Shown piece after piece: positions 33,542-45,759 of a stretch of DNA of 64,000 nt. The stretch's first letter is position 1; each line of letters opens with the position of its first letter. Origin of the DNA: Heterodera schachtii (taxonomy: Eukaryota; Nematoda; Chromadorea; Rhabditida; Heteroderidae); the NCBI GenBank assembly GCA_023374025.1, contig SIJG01000004.1, positions 3,280,595-3,344,594 of the forward strand, written 5' to 3'. A model generated the notes under the pieces. The model was not told where the DNA came from. It saw only the letters and a list, made by a program, of their open reading frames with translations, and ran no database searches. A program made the position numbers and the translations under genes.

Positions 33542-34776
33542 TCATCCGCTTTTTCTTTTTTTTTCCTCTGATCCCGACAATGGTCTAAAAATTAGTGCCA
33601 TTTGAATTGTATGAATTATCCGTTACTGCTGCTCACCCAATGCATTTATTGGTGTCATCCCACAAATCAAATTTGACTTTGTTCAAATTGTCGTCCCAAT
33701 TTTCTTTCCAATGAACCGCCACTGTTTCCCCAGGGCACCGTATCAACATCCAAGCATACTCGGATTTTTCCCACAGTATCAGCTTCTCATTGGTCCGTTC
33801 ATTCACCAATTCAAATGGTTCATTTGGCATTTTTGTCGTGTAAAAATTTAGTTGAATAATGTAAGAGGACGAAGTGATGGCACGGTGAAATGTCTGAACA
33901 CAAAAATTGGTAAACAAAAACAATTTAACAAAAAAATGGCGGGCGGATCACAACACCTCTTTGAAATTGTTGATCCATTTTAGAGTCAGTAAACCGAAAT
34001 AACCATTATAATGCAATTGCTTCGGTTGGCCATCTTTGCTCGGCGTGTGCAACCATTTGGACAACACTTGGCCAACAGTTGCAGTTGGCCCATCGTCAGC
34101 AATTACGTCGGGGCACAGACCATCGGAATCGATTGAATGCAATTGATCAAGATCAGTGAGAATTGTCGGTGAAATGCCATGGCGCAAATTATTCAAATGG
34201 TTGTCATTAGTAAAGCTCAAATGGCGGATGTTTGTGGCAAAATTTGGCCAAATTTCACGGCAAAAAATATCACAAATCGACTGGTCATCTTCGGTTTCGT
34301 CACCATCAATAAACAATTCCAATTTGGTGCCCATTCTGTCCCAAATGTGTTTGTTGGAACGGACAAATGCAATGACGGAGTGGTCAATGTAACTGAAGAA
34401 ATTAAAAAAAGCTATATAAAGTTTAAAATCACTGAATATGAAGATCCTTAAAGCGGATTTTATTTGGCAGCGGACGATCCGGCATCGGAAATGCCACAAA
34501 TGTGCCAGCGATCCATACAGACAGTTTCGGTTCTGGTCCTTCGTCCTTATTAATTTCGATTGTTCTCCAAATTGTCAATTTCGTCGTTTTGCCATCAAAA
34601 TGCGCGGCCACCAAAGCGTCGAAACGATAAGAAAGTAATGCCAGTTTGAGGCCGAGTTGGGCATGGTCAAAAGATGGGAAAATGTCCATCCAAACGTCGC
34701 TGCAAATCCAACTGAAACAATGGGAAAAAATTGGGAAAATTAAAATTTTTTCAAAAATTCCTTACCGTCTGTTCAT
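33542..34776 (-). CDS. Type A F-box-like protein, 5 exons, intact (A9)
   Basis: Exons 34766-34776, 34433-34711, 33957-34392, 33637-33893 and 33542-33584 give 341 residues. F-box-like WICSDVWMDIFPSFDHAQLG; exon 3 FVRSNKHIWDRMGTKLELFI ... KWLHTPSKDGQPKQL; exon 4 TFHRAITSSSYIIQLNFYTT; basic tail PLSGSEEKKRKSG, unlike the acidic tails elsewhere. From exon 4 to mid exon 3 it is nearly identical to A8, while exon 2 and early exon 3 differ, suggesting gene conversion. Confidence 0.85.
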
Positions 34777-34779
34777 TTT

Positions 34780-35305
34780 TTGCTACAATTAGTACACTTA
34801 AGTTGTGATTGTCAACTAATTGTAAGTAATGGGGCGAACCTAAAAAAGTATCAATGATAATAAATTTAAGTAATCATTTTTAAATTGAAAATATAAAAAA
34901 TTAGAATATGCATAAATAAATTGCTTCATATTATTGATTTTAAAACCAATATTATCAATAAATCATGCTAAATTTATGTATTAATCTGCTATATTATGCT
35001 TCTATTTACCTATATTAAATTATGTTATCTATTAGAAATCTAGGAAAATCATAAAACTGAATTTGAAAATGAAAAAAAAAGAATTTGGACCATTCTTAAT
35101 TATTAAACTTAGATTTGAATGTGTTTGTTAGTCAAAGATAGTTTTTGAAAAAGCAGAATTTTGAATGTTTTAAACAAATTTCATTTGATTTTTTTTTCGT
35201 TTTTAGGGGGGGGGGGCGGTAGTGCCGTCAAACGCCACAGGGGAAACATTTTCCGATTGTAATTTTATTAAAGAATTAAGTAAATTTTTCATAAAATTGT
35301 TGTAT
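34780..35305. other. Intergenic
   Basis: 5' flank of A9, then AT-rich sequence including the empty-site relative of the 27237 element (34845-34925) and a G run (35209-35217). No gene seen. Confidence 0.5.
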
Positions 35306-38265
35306 TCAAAATAAGTGACATTTTCTAAACAAAACAAAAAATGAGAGCATCAAATCAAATTCCAATTGGTAAAATCGTCGACCATTCTCAAATATAATTA
35401 ATTGATTTTCGTTGCTTTCATCCGTTTCTTTTTCTTCTTCCGCTGGTGGCGACAATGGCCTAAAATTTAGTGCCATTTGAATTTGATGAATCATTTTCGA
35501 CAAAATCAAATCCGTTGCTGCTCACCCAATGCTATCATTGCCATGCCACAAATCAAATTTGACTTTATTCAAATTGTGGTCCCAATTTTCATCGTTTTCC
35601 CACTGAATTGTCGCCGTAATTGGACACCGTATCAACAGCAAATTACACATGGATTTTTCCCAAAATATCAGCTTCTCATTTGTCCGTTCATTCACCAATT
35701 CAAATTGTTCAGTTGGCATTGTGTCCACAAGAAAATAAAGTTGAATTGTGTAACTGACAGAAGTGGTTGCACGCAGAAATGACTAAACAAATTAAAAATA
35801 TATATATGTTAGGAATTTTTTTAGACACAAAAAATCGCGAAATAGGTATCTAAAAAAGGCATAAAAAATCGCAAATTTTGGCATTTTTGGTAACTATTTT
35901 AAGGATTTTCAAAAAATCCTTACCAAAAATGAAATAAAATCAAAAAAACACCCCTAAGAAACGACCCAAAAAAATTTCAAAAAATACACCCCTAAGAATT
36001 GGAAAATTTTCTCGAAAATTCATCCCACAAAATTAATTAATTATTTTTTTCTTGACAAATTAATTAAATTGTTCATTATCTGCTAAGAAAACATTATAAT
36101 CAGGGTTGCCAGATCTGAGGCTTTAGCCTCATTTTGTGGTTTTTTGATAGGTCAATGAGGCTAAATTTTCAAAATGAGGCTTTGAGGCTTTTTGTGGTTT
36201 TTTGAGAAATTTTGAGGCTTTTTGATGTTTTGGGGGGAAATTCGTCAGATTTTTTAAATTTTGATTAATTTGATAAGTTGGCATTATTTAATAATTTGGG
36301 TTTTTAATAGAGCATCAAAACGAAAATAGAACTAATTTTTTTCCAAAAAAACCACAAAATTAAGAATTTTCTTACTGAAAATCTGCTAAAAATGGTCAAA
36401 ATTCTCAATTTTTCTCCTGGCGACGCCTATCGGCACCGCCAGCCCCTAAAATCCTTTATTTTCTTAAAAATTTGCTCAAAATCGCAAAATTTGGTCATTT
36501 TTGTGGTCAAATCTGTTAACAAATCGTATTAAAAATCACAACATTTTTCCCGGCGGCGCCTATCGGCACCGCCGGCCTCCCTTTTCCCCAAGTTTTTTTT
36601 TTTGAAAAAGCGCCGCAAAAAATCAACTTCGATTTTTCGTGCTCAGAATTTCACAAAATGCTCAAATTGATCATGGACAACCAGAAATATAATATTTGAA
36701 CATTTTTAATGTGTTTTGAATAAATTGTAAAAATGAGGCTTTTGTGCCTGCCAAATGAGGCTTTTGAAAATTTTAATCTGGCAACCCTGATTATAATTAT
36801 TTAAATTATTCTTCTACACAAAAACAAAACTAAAATTTTGCTCTTTTTTTTTTTTACCTTTTTCCACTAAAAAATCATTAATAAAAAATTTTATTTACCT
36901 ATTTTTCTACCTATTTCAAGATTTTTACACATATTTAATAACTACATATTTCGAGCTTTTTTTGTATCTATTAAAATACCTATTTCACGAACCTAAAAAA
37001 GGAAGCCCTAAGAATGACATCGGAACCCGTCAGTTGGGCCCCAGCGGTTTTTTGGCTATAACTTTTTTCTTTTTCAACCAAATCCAACATTCTTGTTATC
37101 ATTCGAAAGCCCTTCAGATGCTCTATTAGCCTGCAAATTTCCAAAAAATTTCCTCAATTAAAAAAAAAAAGTTTGAGCCAAAAATTTGGAAAATTTGGTT
37201 TTTTGAATTTTTCAAGTCATAACTTTTTTGAACCTCAACGAAATTTTTCAGAATTTTGCAGGCTAATAGAGGACATTTAGGGCTTTCGAATTATACTAAT
37301 AATGTTTGATTTGGATGACAAAGAAAAAAAGTTATAGTCCAAAAACATGCTGGGGCCCAACTGACGTAGACCGCCATGTTTTGATGTTGCAATTATTTGA
37401 GTCTAAAAATATAACGAAAATACGGCGGATCACCACACCTCTTTGAAATTGTTGACCCATTCGAGATTTGGTTGATTCCAATAATAATAACAATGCAATC
37501 GCTTCGGTTGTCCATTTTTGCTTGGCATGTGTAACCATTTGGACAACGCTTGGCCAGCAGTTGCATTTGGTCCATCGTCAGCAATTACGTCGGGGAACAG
37601 ATCAGTGGATTTGATTGAATCCAATTGGTCAAGATCAGTGAGAATTGTCGGCGAAGTGCCATGGCGCAAATTGTCCAAATGATCGTCATTGCGAAAGCAC
37701 AAATGGCGGATGTTTGTGGCAAAATTTGGCCAAATTTCACGGCAAAAAACATCACAAATCGGCTGATCATCCTCGGTTTTGTTTGACCATATAGACAATT
37801 CCAAATTGGTGCCACTTCTGTCCCAAATTTGCTTGTTGGCATGGATAAATTCAATGACGGAATGATTAATATACCTGATAAATATAAAATATGCTTTAAT
37901 ATAGACAAAAGTTTAAATTACTCAATCCGAAGGTCCTTAAAGCGGATTTTGTTGGGCAGCGGACGGTCCGGCAATGGAAATTCCACATAATTGCCACCAT
38001 CGATCCGTACAGACACTTTCGCTTTTGGTCCTTTGTCCTTGCTAATTACGACACTTCTCCAAATTGTCAATTCGCTTTTGCCATCAAAATGTGCGTCCAC
38101 CAAAACATCGAAACGGTCGGAAAGCAATGCAATTTTGAGTCCAAGTTGAGCATGGTCAAATGATGGCAGAATGTCCATCCAAACGTCGCTGCAAATCCAA
38201 CTGAAACAATGGGAAAAAATTGGGAAAATTAAAAATTTTTTGAAAATTCTTTACCGTCTGTTCAT
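35306..38265 (-). CDS. Type A F-box-like protein, intron 3 expanded by elements (A10)
   Basis: Exons 38255-38265, 37922-38200, 37439-37874, 35526-35782 and 35306-35459 give 378 residues. WICSDVWMDILPSFDHAQLG; exon 3 INHSVIEFIHANKQIWDRSG ... KWLHMPSKNGQPKRL; exon 4 SFLRATTSVSYTIQLYFLV. The usual stop after ESNEN is CAA here, extending the tail by about 32 residues to 35306. Intron 3 is 1,656 bp because it holds the elements at 36101 and 37021; neighbours have 40-150 bp. All splice sites are present. Confidence 0.78.
36101..36789. mobile_element. hAT-type MITE (CAGGG ends), 689 bp, in intron 3 of A10
   Basis: Ends CAGGGTTGCCAGATCTGAGG and, inverted, CAGGGTTGCCAGATTAAAAT. The 8-bp TSD ATTATAAT is at 36093-36100 and 36790-36797. 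Subterminal repeats TTTGAGGCTTTTTGTGG. The interior has two GC palindromes (36418-36442, 36551-36576). A truncated copy begins at 63494. Confidence 0.93.
37021..37373. mobile_element. 12700-type inverted-repeat element, 353 bp, in intron 3 of A10
   Basis: Ends CGGAACCCGTCAGTTGGGCC and, inverted, CGGTCTACGTCAGTTGGGCC. Inner arms ATAACTTTTTTC ... TTGTTATCATTCGAAAGCCC ... CTCTATTAGCC. No clear TSD, so the insertion may be old or its flank rearranged. Confidence 0.8.
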
Positions 38266-38704
38266 TTTTGTTGAAATTTGCACATTTTTGTCGTAAGTTG
38301 TGATTGTTAACTAAAAACTTTACCTATACTTCAAAAATTAAGCAGAAAAATTTTTAGCTCATAATTTTTTTTCAGAAATTCGTTAATACAAATCCATGGG
38401 TCATTTTCGTTGTTAAGACCCAAATCCTATTACAAAAACAAGGATTTGCAAAAAATTTATTATGCCAACCGCTTGGCGGATGATCTGCTGCTCCTCATCC
38501 GCCGTGCTGACCAATTGCGCATCAAAACTTTGTCGAGACCCCCATTTTTGTCACCAAAATCGCAGTCGTTGTACACAAAACGGCACAGCCGATCCAAATA
38601 GGGATTAGGTGATGCTTAATCAATTCAAAAATTATGCCTAATTAATTGCAAAAAAAAAGAAGCATTAATTAGTATTAATTAATGGTTGAACCCATTAAAC
38701 TTAC

Positions 38705-38986
38705 GTTTAACTGTCCAACATGTTCAGTGGTTGCTTCATGGTCCGCCATTTGTTCAGCAGTCACTGATCGGAAATCGCATTCGGCACATTGGTGAGGTCG
38801 ATAATTCCTTAAATTAATTTTTAAAAATGGGTTACTTTTTAGGATACAGTAATTATTCCTTTTTAATTATTGCTCTTACAAATGTTCTGCAATATGTGCC
38901 ATAAACGTGCTGCGGGACTCCGACTGACCACACATCAGACATTTCAATACTTTGGCGGTGCTGCTGCCACCATTAGCAGAAATCAT
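38705..38986 (-). CDS. Small C2H2 zinc-finger protein (exons 1-2; end unresolved)
   Basis: Exon 1 (38880-38986) starts at ATG 38986 and encodes MISANGGSSTAKVLKCLMCG then QSESRSTFMAHIAEH: one C2H2 finger. Exon 2 (38705-38807) encodes HQCAECDFRSVTAEQMADHE ATTEH: a second finger. They join in phase (donor TT/GTAAG). A third open segment at 38465-38615 (LDRLCRFVYNDCDFGDKN..., ending RSSRSSAKRLA) looks coding but does not join in phase; the alternative acceptor gives a stop right after exon 2. A TATA-like TATAAAT lies just before the ATG. It is probably nucleic-acid binding, and unrelated to its neighbours. Confidence 0.6.
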
Positions 38987-39004
38987 TTTGAAAAATTTAT
39001 ACCG

Positions 39005-40205
39005 AAAAAATAGGTTTAAAAATATTCAATTAAAAAAGGTAATTTACAAAATGATATAATTTTTATTTCAATTAAAAAAGTAAAACGCCTTTGGGAATAA
39101 GAATGTAGACAATTAGGTATAGTTAGAAATTTCATTTAAATAGGTAATTAATTATGTAAATTTACAAACTGCTGATAATCTGGTATGTATGATAATGCCT
39201 AGGGCTCGGAATTATATGCACATAAAATTGCAAAATATGCGTATAAAAAGTGATTTAATCAAGTTTATGCGTCAATCGACTTTTGCCATTAATTTTTATG
39301 CGTCCGATCAATTTTAAACTATAATTAAATAATAATTCAACTTCTATTCCTGTACGGGTTTTTTAATTACAGACTTTCTTTTTGCCAACGAACGGAGAAA
39401 AAGTCGGCTTTCACTTAGCTGTTAATAATGATTTGGATGGATAAAAATGTGATTGGTATGAAAAGAAAGATAAATGTTTTTGATTTGAATGGGAGCGAAG
39501 AAATGATGAGAAAGGAGTAATCGAATGTATGGGAGCGAAATTTAGGTCGGCAAATTATGTGCCGTCCCCAACCAAAGACAAAGACATGTTGGAGAAAAGG
39601 GACAAAGAGAGAAAATCGAGAGACAAATGAAAAAACAAAAGAGAACGAGTGAGAGACAGAGAGAGAGAGACAAAAATAAATTAAATTTAAACATTTATAA
39701 AAGTTTCAGTGTCTTATTTTCGTTTTTTAGTTTGATCACATTTGATCAGCCATAATTTTCTTCATTCCCAACTAAACCGAACCAATTTGAAATCTAAAAA
39801 AAGTTTATGAAAAGGAGAATCTTTTTCTAAGCCGTTGTCCGGACATCTAGGCATACATACATACATATTTGATGAAATTGAAATTTCTGAGTTTTTTAAA
39901 AAAATATTCGGGTTCGGAATTCGAAATTGGCCGAAAAAGTGGTCAGATTCGCAATCAGCGGCTCAAATTAGCCTTACAAATATGTTTCTTAAATTTTATT
40001 TAAAAAAAAAAATTTGGGACCAATGAACTGAAAGATTGCCAAAAAAATTTAGAGTTTAGATCAGCAGAGGGTTGCAAATTCTGCTGATTTATCATCATTA
40101 GGGCTGGGAATTTAAGTCAAATGACTTTTTTTGCTGACTCTAAATGGCCTTAAAATGACTTAAAAAGTGTTCTAAACGTTGTTTGAAGCTTCTAACAATC
40201 AACAA
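39005..40205. other. Gene-free AT-rich stretch
   Basis: Low-complexity AT sequence, GA-rich tracts (39600-39680), and a GATCAGCG-family fragment at 39890-39965. No coding signal recognised. Confidence 0.5.
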
Positions 40206-40211
40206 TTTTTG

Positions 40212-40714
40212 TTTCCGACACATACATTTCGAATAGAGTGCCACTTCTCTCCCAAATGTGCTTGTTGGCATGGAGAAATGTGATCACCGAATGATCAGTG
40301 TACCTGAAGAAATATAAAATGCTTTAATATGTATAAACAACATTTTGAAAAAAATTACTCAATATGAACGCGACTAAATCGAATATTGTTGGGCAGCGGA
40401 CGATCCGGCAACGGAAAATCCAAAAATTTGCCATCGATACATACACCAAGTCTCGCTTTTAGTCCCATATTCTTCTCCTTGTAAATTGTGATTGGTCTCC
40501 AAAGCGTCAATTCGCTTTTTGCATTGAAATGCGCGTCCACCAAAATGTCGAAACGGTCGGAAAGCAATGCCATTTTGAGTCCAAGTTGGGGTCGGTTAAA
40601 AGATGGGAGAATGTCCATCCACACGTCGCTACAAATCCAGCTGAAAGATGGAAAAAAAAATTGAAAAATGAAAATTTTTAAGGTTAATTTTAAATTTTCC
40701 TACCGTTTGTTCAT
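40212..40714 (-). pseudogene. Type A F-box-like gene, 5' fragment (A11)
   Basis: Exon 1 40704-40714 (reads Met-Asn-Lys-Arg), exon 2 40359-40640 (WICSDVWMDILPSFNRPQLG ... RIE-type end), and the first 30 codons of exon 3 (YTDHSVITFLHANKHIWERS GTLFEMYV) to about 40212, where homology ends abruptly. The rest of the gene is absent. Confidence 0.78.
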
Positions 40715-41560
40715 TTTTTTGGGCTGCAATTAGCACACTTTGGCCGTTTTCAATTGATTGGTGTCACAAAATGCAAAACAAATACTAATTGTTTTGGAAA
40801 ATCCTTTTTTTAAACAAGCATTCAGATTAGGTAAGTTTATTTGGGTTGGCACAAATTTTGAAAATTTCAAGGAATTCCTAGGTGGCCCGAATGCAAGAGA
40901 AAATTGGCTCTATTGCAGTTCATACGACCATAAAAAAAGACAAGAGATAAAACAAATTTAATTTTTTCTGAAAGCAATTTTCATAATTTCTCTTTCTCTG
41001 TTTCCGCTGACCCTTCTAATATAAACGGTAGAGACGCATAATTAAAAATGTTTAAATGTTTCTTAGGCGTTATTTTTCCCCCAATTGTCGAAGTTTTTGT
41101 TTATTCAACCACACCAAAGTCAATCAACAAATCGACTCTCATTCGTACTTATTTCGCAAAATTCTGTTTACATACCTACCTTTCTTATGCACATTTAATA
41201 CGTAAACTAATTTTTTTATATGCATCAACGTTGTTTTTGAGTAAACCAAAACCAAAATTGCTCGAATTCCGGTTCGGAGTTCGAAATTGATATGATCAAA
41301 CCTCCGAAAATCCCCCGAATGCAACACAAAAAAGCTCACAATTCCTTTTTTCACCTTTTTGTGAGACCAGTAAAGCGTACGATTGCCGTTGTAACATTTT
41401 GTTTATTCTCCCACTACCCCCGCCAATTTTTTTCGGGGAATTACATTTCCTCCTCATCCTTTTCTGTAGGCAAGTGAGAACGTTGGATTTTCAGAAAACC
41501 GGGAATTTGCCCCTACTTGATTTCCCAGAGGTTTTTTTCCGAGTGAAGCTTTACTAGGCG
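40715..41560. other. Gene-free stretch
   Basis: GGCTCTATTGCAGTTCATAC at 40903 is a lone end of the 2023-type element; 41260-41290 has the TTCGAATTCCGG-type repeat. An 80-codon frame at 41048 shows no domain. I see no gene. Confidence 0.45.
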
Positions 41561-41569
41561 TACGCGTCC

Positions 41570-43313
41570 AGCATCGCACTCAAAAAAGTCGTAGGCGCGC
41601 GTCGTGGGATGGGCAACTGACTCCCTACCGTATCAATTACCACCAGCAGACTGTAAAATTGCTATGTAATACTGTATGTTTAGCTCGAAAAACTTTCAAA
41701 ATCAAAACAATTCTACAATTTCAATGGCTTACTTCCCGCACATTCGAATGAAAGCCAACGACTGTCCGATGCTCGCTTTTGTCATACCCAGTGGGTGGTT
41801 TTTTTTTATTGCTGAAAGAACTGCCGGGGTCAATGCGTTTAAGATTTAAAATGGCATTCTGACATATGTTTTGTTTGGTATGTATACTGTCGGACTGAAT
41901 TATTGCTGAATGCCGGCAAAACCCTTAGCCAAAAAAAAAATTTTTTTTTTTTTTTGGAGGGGGGGTTGAAAATTTTTTACCCCCCCCTGGCTACGGGCCT
42001 GATGCCCAAGGCCCCGGTCAGCCATCGGTCTCTGATTTTTCAAATTTTCCCCGCTATTTTACCGCCACAGATTATTCCACCTCATTCATTTCTGAATCAT
42101 TTGCGCGCAAGGCCAACCTTTTGGGCAACATTGACCGTTCCAATTGTCGTTCTATTGGAGGTGGCCAATTGCTTGGCTGGTGAGTTTTGGTGCCAAACAC
42201 ATCACAGGGGCGAAAAAACAGGAATCGGTTTTGCGCCACAAATGACACTCTTTGCAGTTTTGGAGTCAAATTTGCAAAAAATAAATACCGTTTTTATTGT
42301 AATAGAGCCCTCGGTGGCTCTATTTTACACCCCCACCCCCCAAAAAAAAAGAGGGGGGGGGGGGGGGGGAGGGTGCGGATATAATAACACTGACGCATTT
42401 GTATTTGATGCATTTTCGGGGAGTTTTTTTTTTTGAATTCTTTCCCAAATAACATTACTAGCCTTAAAAATGAATTACCTATTAGCCAAAATGGGTCCAA
42501 AAATAGAGACAAAACAAGGGATAAACAAAGGGTTTAAAAAGGGTGCGAAAGTTTTTTTTAGAAATTTGTTAAAAATTCATTCAAAAAAATTCTAATATTT
42601 TTTTCAGAAAAATTTCTAAATTTTAAACCAAAAAATTATTTCAGTGACCACTTGCCAGATTTCATGGTATACCCCTTCAAATCTGGGCAATTAAATTATT
42701 ACTATATTATTTTTTTTTACATTGGCTTAATTAAACAAAGAATTATTTTCACGTTTTGAAGGGTCAACGATGTTCAAGTCCGTATTGATGAGCTCAATTT
42801 GCAATTTGTGCACCGTTTTGGGGTGATGCCGGACAAGCATTTGGTGAAGTAAGTTTGGCGTATTTTTTAAATTTGATTAAATTCAATTAAAAAAAAGTCA
42901 TTTTTATTTAATTATTTATTTTAAAAATTAATTTTAAGGTTTTGCGCGAAGAAGTTCGACATGCTGTATGTTTAAACAACAACCTATAAATTTGGTTTTT
43001 TTCTCAAGCAAATTATTAGAAATTGAACAATTAATTAAGTGCCCAAAATTTTTTTTACCAGTTTTTTTGTGTTGCAAAATTATATGGTTTTTAATTTTTT
43101 AAGGAATTAAGTCGGGAGCAGCTCTTCCCCCCCCCTCCCGCCAACGAAAAAAAATTTCAAAAAAATCTTTTTAAACACAGCCTTGGACTCGATTTGCTGG
43201 GTGGCCTTGCATTGGGTATGGACTATGGCAATTTGGCAATCATCCATGACAACAAAATGGCCAAATGGTTGACCGAGGAGGAAATTGAGCGCGAAATGGA
43301 GGACACCTACTGA
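41570..43313 (+). CDS. Retropepsin-fold (DDI1-like) protein, copy 1, 5' exons unresolved
   Basis: Coding segments end to end: about 42072-42181 (STSFISESFARKANLLGNID ... GGGQLLGW), 42763-42850 (VNDVQVRIDELNLQFVHRFG VMPDKHLVK), 42940-42965 (FCAKKFDML) and 43182-43313 (LGLDLLGGLALGMDYGNLAI I ... KWLTEEEIEREM). Introns are GT-AG and in phase. The order (A-E-x-F/C...; GxxxLGxxxxVQVRI; FDxLLGLDLL; FLTEEE) follows the retropepsin domain of DDI1. The catalytic Asp-Ser/Thr-Gly expected just before STSF is not visible. Exons before 42072 (conserved block 41570-42030) could not be resolved. Confidence 0.55.
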
Positions 43314-43319
43314 AGAAAC

Positions 43320-43650
43320 GAAACGAATGGATGAACAAAAAGTGATCGGAATTTTGTGATCAGAGAAACAGAAAACAAACAAATAAACACATTTATTTGG
43401 CGCCATACACACAGTGTCTGTCGGGAGATCCATTCCTAACCCAGATTTGAACAAAAAGTCGAAAACTCAACAAAACAAAACCAATTAAATGTGTTCAAAC
43501 GAAAGAAGCAACAATACGTAAATGTGAGGAGCAATAATTATCCAGCAGCATATCAATTTCAATTCCTAATTATCATTCGTTCATTTGCCATTTCCCAATA
43601 ATTCATTCAATTTTTCTTCCGCTGGGCCCCGGCACTTATTTTTGGACGTC
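43320..43650. other. Intergenic between convergent genes
   Basis: Contains the AATAAA (43382) of the retropepsin-like gene and a TTCGAA-type repeat scrap. No gene. Confidence 0.4.
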
Positions 43651-43653
43651 CTT

Positions 43654-45353
43654 TTACGTCATCTGCTGATCCGCATTTGGTGGAGACAATTGCCTAAATG
43701 AAGTGTGAAAAATTAAATGTGACCGACATCAATTAAAAAGCAAAAGGGGGGCTCTATTGCAGTCCACACGGGCATAAAATAATTTGGCACTTTATTTGTC
43801 ATGTTGTCTCACAAAATTGGTTTTATAAACATTTGGCCATAAACTAATTTTGTGTAAAATTATTTTATTTATAGTCGTGTGAACCAGGGATGGCACGGAA
43901 TTCCGATTTCCGAAAAATTTTTGACCCTCGGAATTTCGATTTCCGAAAATTTTTGAGGCCTCGGAATGCCATCCCTGGTGTAAACTGTAATAGAGCCAAG
44001 CAAAAGCTGCTTTCACTCTCTCTCTCTCACCCAATGCAAAATAAATCATGAAGCTTAAAGTGGACATTGTTCAAATTTTCGTCCTCCCACTGAACCGTCG
44101 CCGCCGTTCCCCCAATTTTGCATCGCTCCAACAGCCAAAAAACATTGTCTTCTCCACGCTTGCCTTCTTTCACCAATGTCATCTGTTCATTAGTCCGTTC
44201 ATTCACCGATTCAAATGGCTCAATTCTCGTAAACTTGAAAAGTTCAAGACGAATTGTGTAGCTGACAGAAGTGGTGGCACGGAGAAATGCCTAAAAACTG
44301 ATTGGAAAAATGAAAGCAACCGTATTTATTGAATTAAAACACAACGCCTTTGAGGGGTATTGAAAAATAAAGCCCTCCCCCTGCATTAGAACCCCCCCCC
44401 CCTCCTTTTCAAGGGCGATTGAAAAACAGAACCCCCAGGGGTTTTATTTCTTGCTTAAAATTGATAGTCCTGCTGTTGACCTTCTTGAAAATGGAGGCCC
44501 ATATGTCGACAGTCATCCATCCATAATCAAAATTTCTGCAATACAATCGCTTGGGCTGATCATCGGTGCTCGGCGTGTGCAACCATTTGAACAACGCTTG
44601 GCCAGCAGCATAACGAGAATTTGCATTTGGCTCCTGATCATCAGCGATCACAGCGGGATACAACTGATTGGAATCGATTGAATTCAACTGATTGAGATCA
44701 GTGAGAATTGTTGGCGAAATGAGACGACGCAAATCGTTCAAATGATCAGCATTGGTAAGGGTCAAATGGCGAATTGGCTCAAAAATGGGCCACACTTCAC
44801 GGGCAAAAACCGTCCAAATCCGCTCCTGGACATTATATTCGCGTGAAAACGGAATCCACAGACTAAAATTGGTGCCTTTGTTGTCGAAAATTTGTTGCTT
44901 GGAACGGAGAAATGCGATGACGGAGTGATCGATGTACCTGAAAAAAATGTTGAATGCTTTGATCAGTGAAAAAATCCATTGAATTTTGAATTACGAAATT
45001 CGAAGGTCCTTAAAGCGAATTTTGGTGGGCAACGGCGGATGGTCGGCCAATGGAAAATGCACAGAATCGGAATAATTTGTCAACACAGATTTATGCAATC
45101 CATATTGCTTTCGAATTTTTGTTGTTTTCCAAATTGTCAATTCGCTTTTCCCATCAAAATGCGTGTCCACCAGCGCATAAAAACGATCGGAAAGCAATGC
45201 CATTTTGAGGCCGAGTTGTGCATGGTCAAAAGATGGCAGAATGTCCATCCACACGTCATTGCACACCCAACTGAAACATGGGAAAAAAAATTAGGTAAAT
45301 GAATTTTTAATTTTATTTATTTATTTTTTTAAATTTCTTTACCGTCTGTTCAT
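43654..45353 (-). CDS. Type A F-box-like protein with MITE in intron 4 (A12)
   Basis: Exons 45343-45353, 44995-45270, 44481-44937, 44031-44290 and 43654-43693 give 347 residues. The F-box-like segment is WVCNDVWMDILPSFDHAQLG; exon 3 is the longest of the family, with SLWIPFSREYNVQERIWTVF AREVWP and EPNANSRYAAGQALFKWLHT; exon 4 AFLRATTSVSYTIRLELFK. The tail exon (QLSPPNADQQMT) lies beyond a MITE at 43750-43997. This is a divergent member but has no disabling change. Confidence 0.78.
43750..43997. mobile_element. 2023-type MITE in intron 4 of A12, itself invaded
   Basis: Ends GGCTCTATTGCAGTCCACAC and, inverted, GGCTCTATTACAGTTTACAC. Flanks AAGCAAAAGGGG and AAGCAAAAG are similar but do not give an exact TSD. 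It contains the 93-bp element at 43885-43977. Confidence 0.75.
43885..43977. mobile_element. Miniature hAT-type element, 93 bp
   Basis: Ends CAGGGATGGCACGGAAT and, inverted, CAGGGATGGCATTCCGA. The duplicated target is GTGTGAAC (43877-43884) / GTGTAAAC (43978-43985), one mismatch. Internal direct repeat GATTTCCGAAAATTTTTGA. Partial copies at 45714 and 48470-48530. Confidence 0.82.
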
Positions 45354-45759
45354 TTTTGCTGCAATTAGCACACTTTGTCGTACAATTAATTGATGCCAGA
45401 ATAAATAAGACGAACTTTTTCTAAAAACATCCTTATTAAACATTTTTGGTATCATTTTATAGCAAAAATAATCCTCTATTGGATGACAAAATTTCAAAAA
45501 TTTTTGTTGTGTTTCAAAAAAGTTATGGCCAGAAAACTTCAAAAAATGGTTTTATAAACATTTTTAGCCACAGATTTTTTGAAACATAACGATTGGCATT
45601 CTGACAATTCTTTAACATGCCAATTTTTTTTTTCAAAAAACGCTGAAAATATTTTTTTTTATTAACGAAATGACGTTCAAATGAAAAAAAACGCAAAATG
45701 CCTAACCAGGGACGGCACGGAATTCCGATTTCCGAAAATTTTTTGACCCTCGGAATTCC

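Noticed and set aside
41903..42436. 177-codon frame
   Set aside because: It reads across introns and a G run in a frame different from the retropepsin-like exons.
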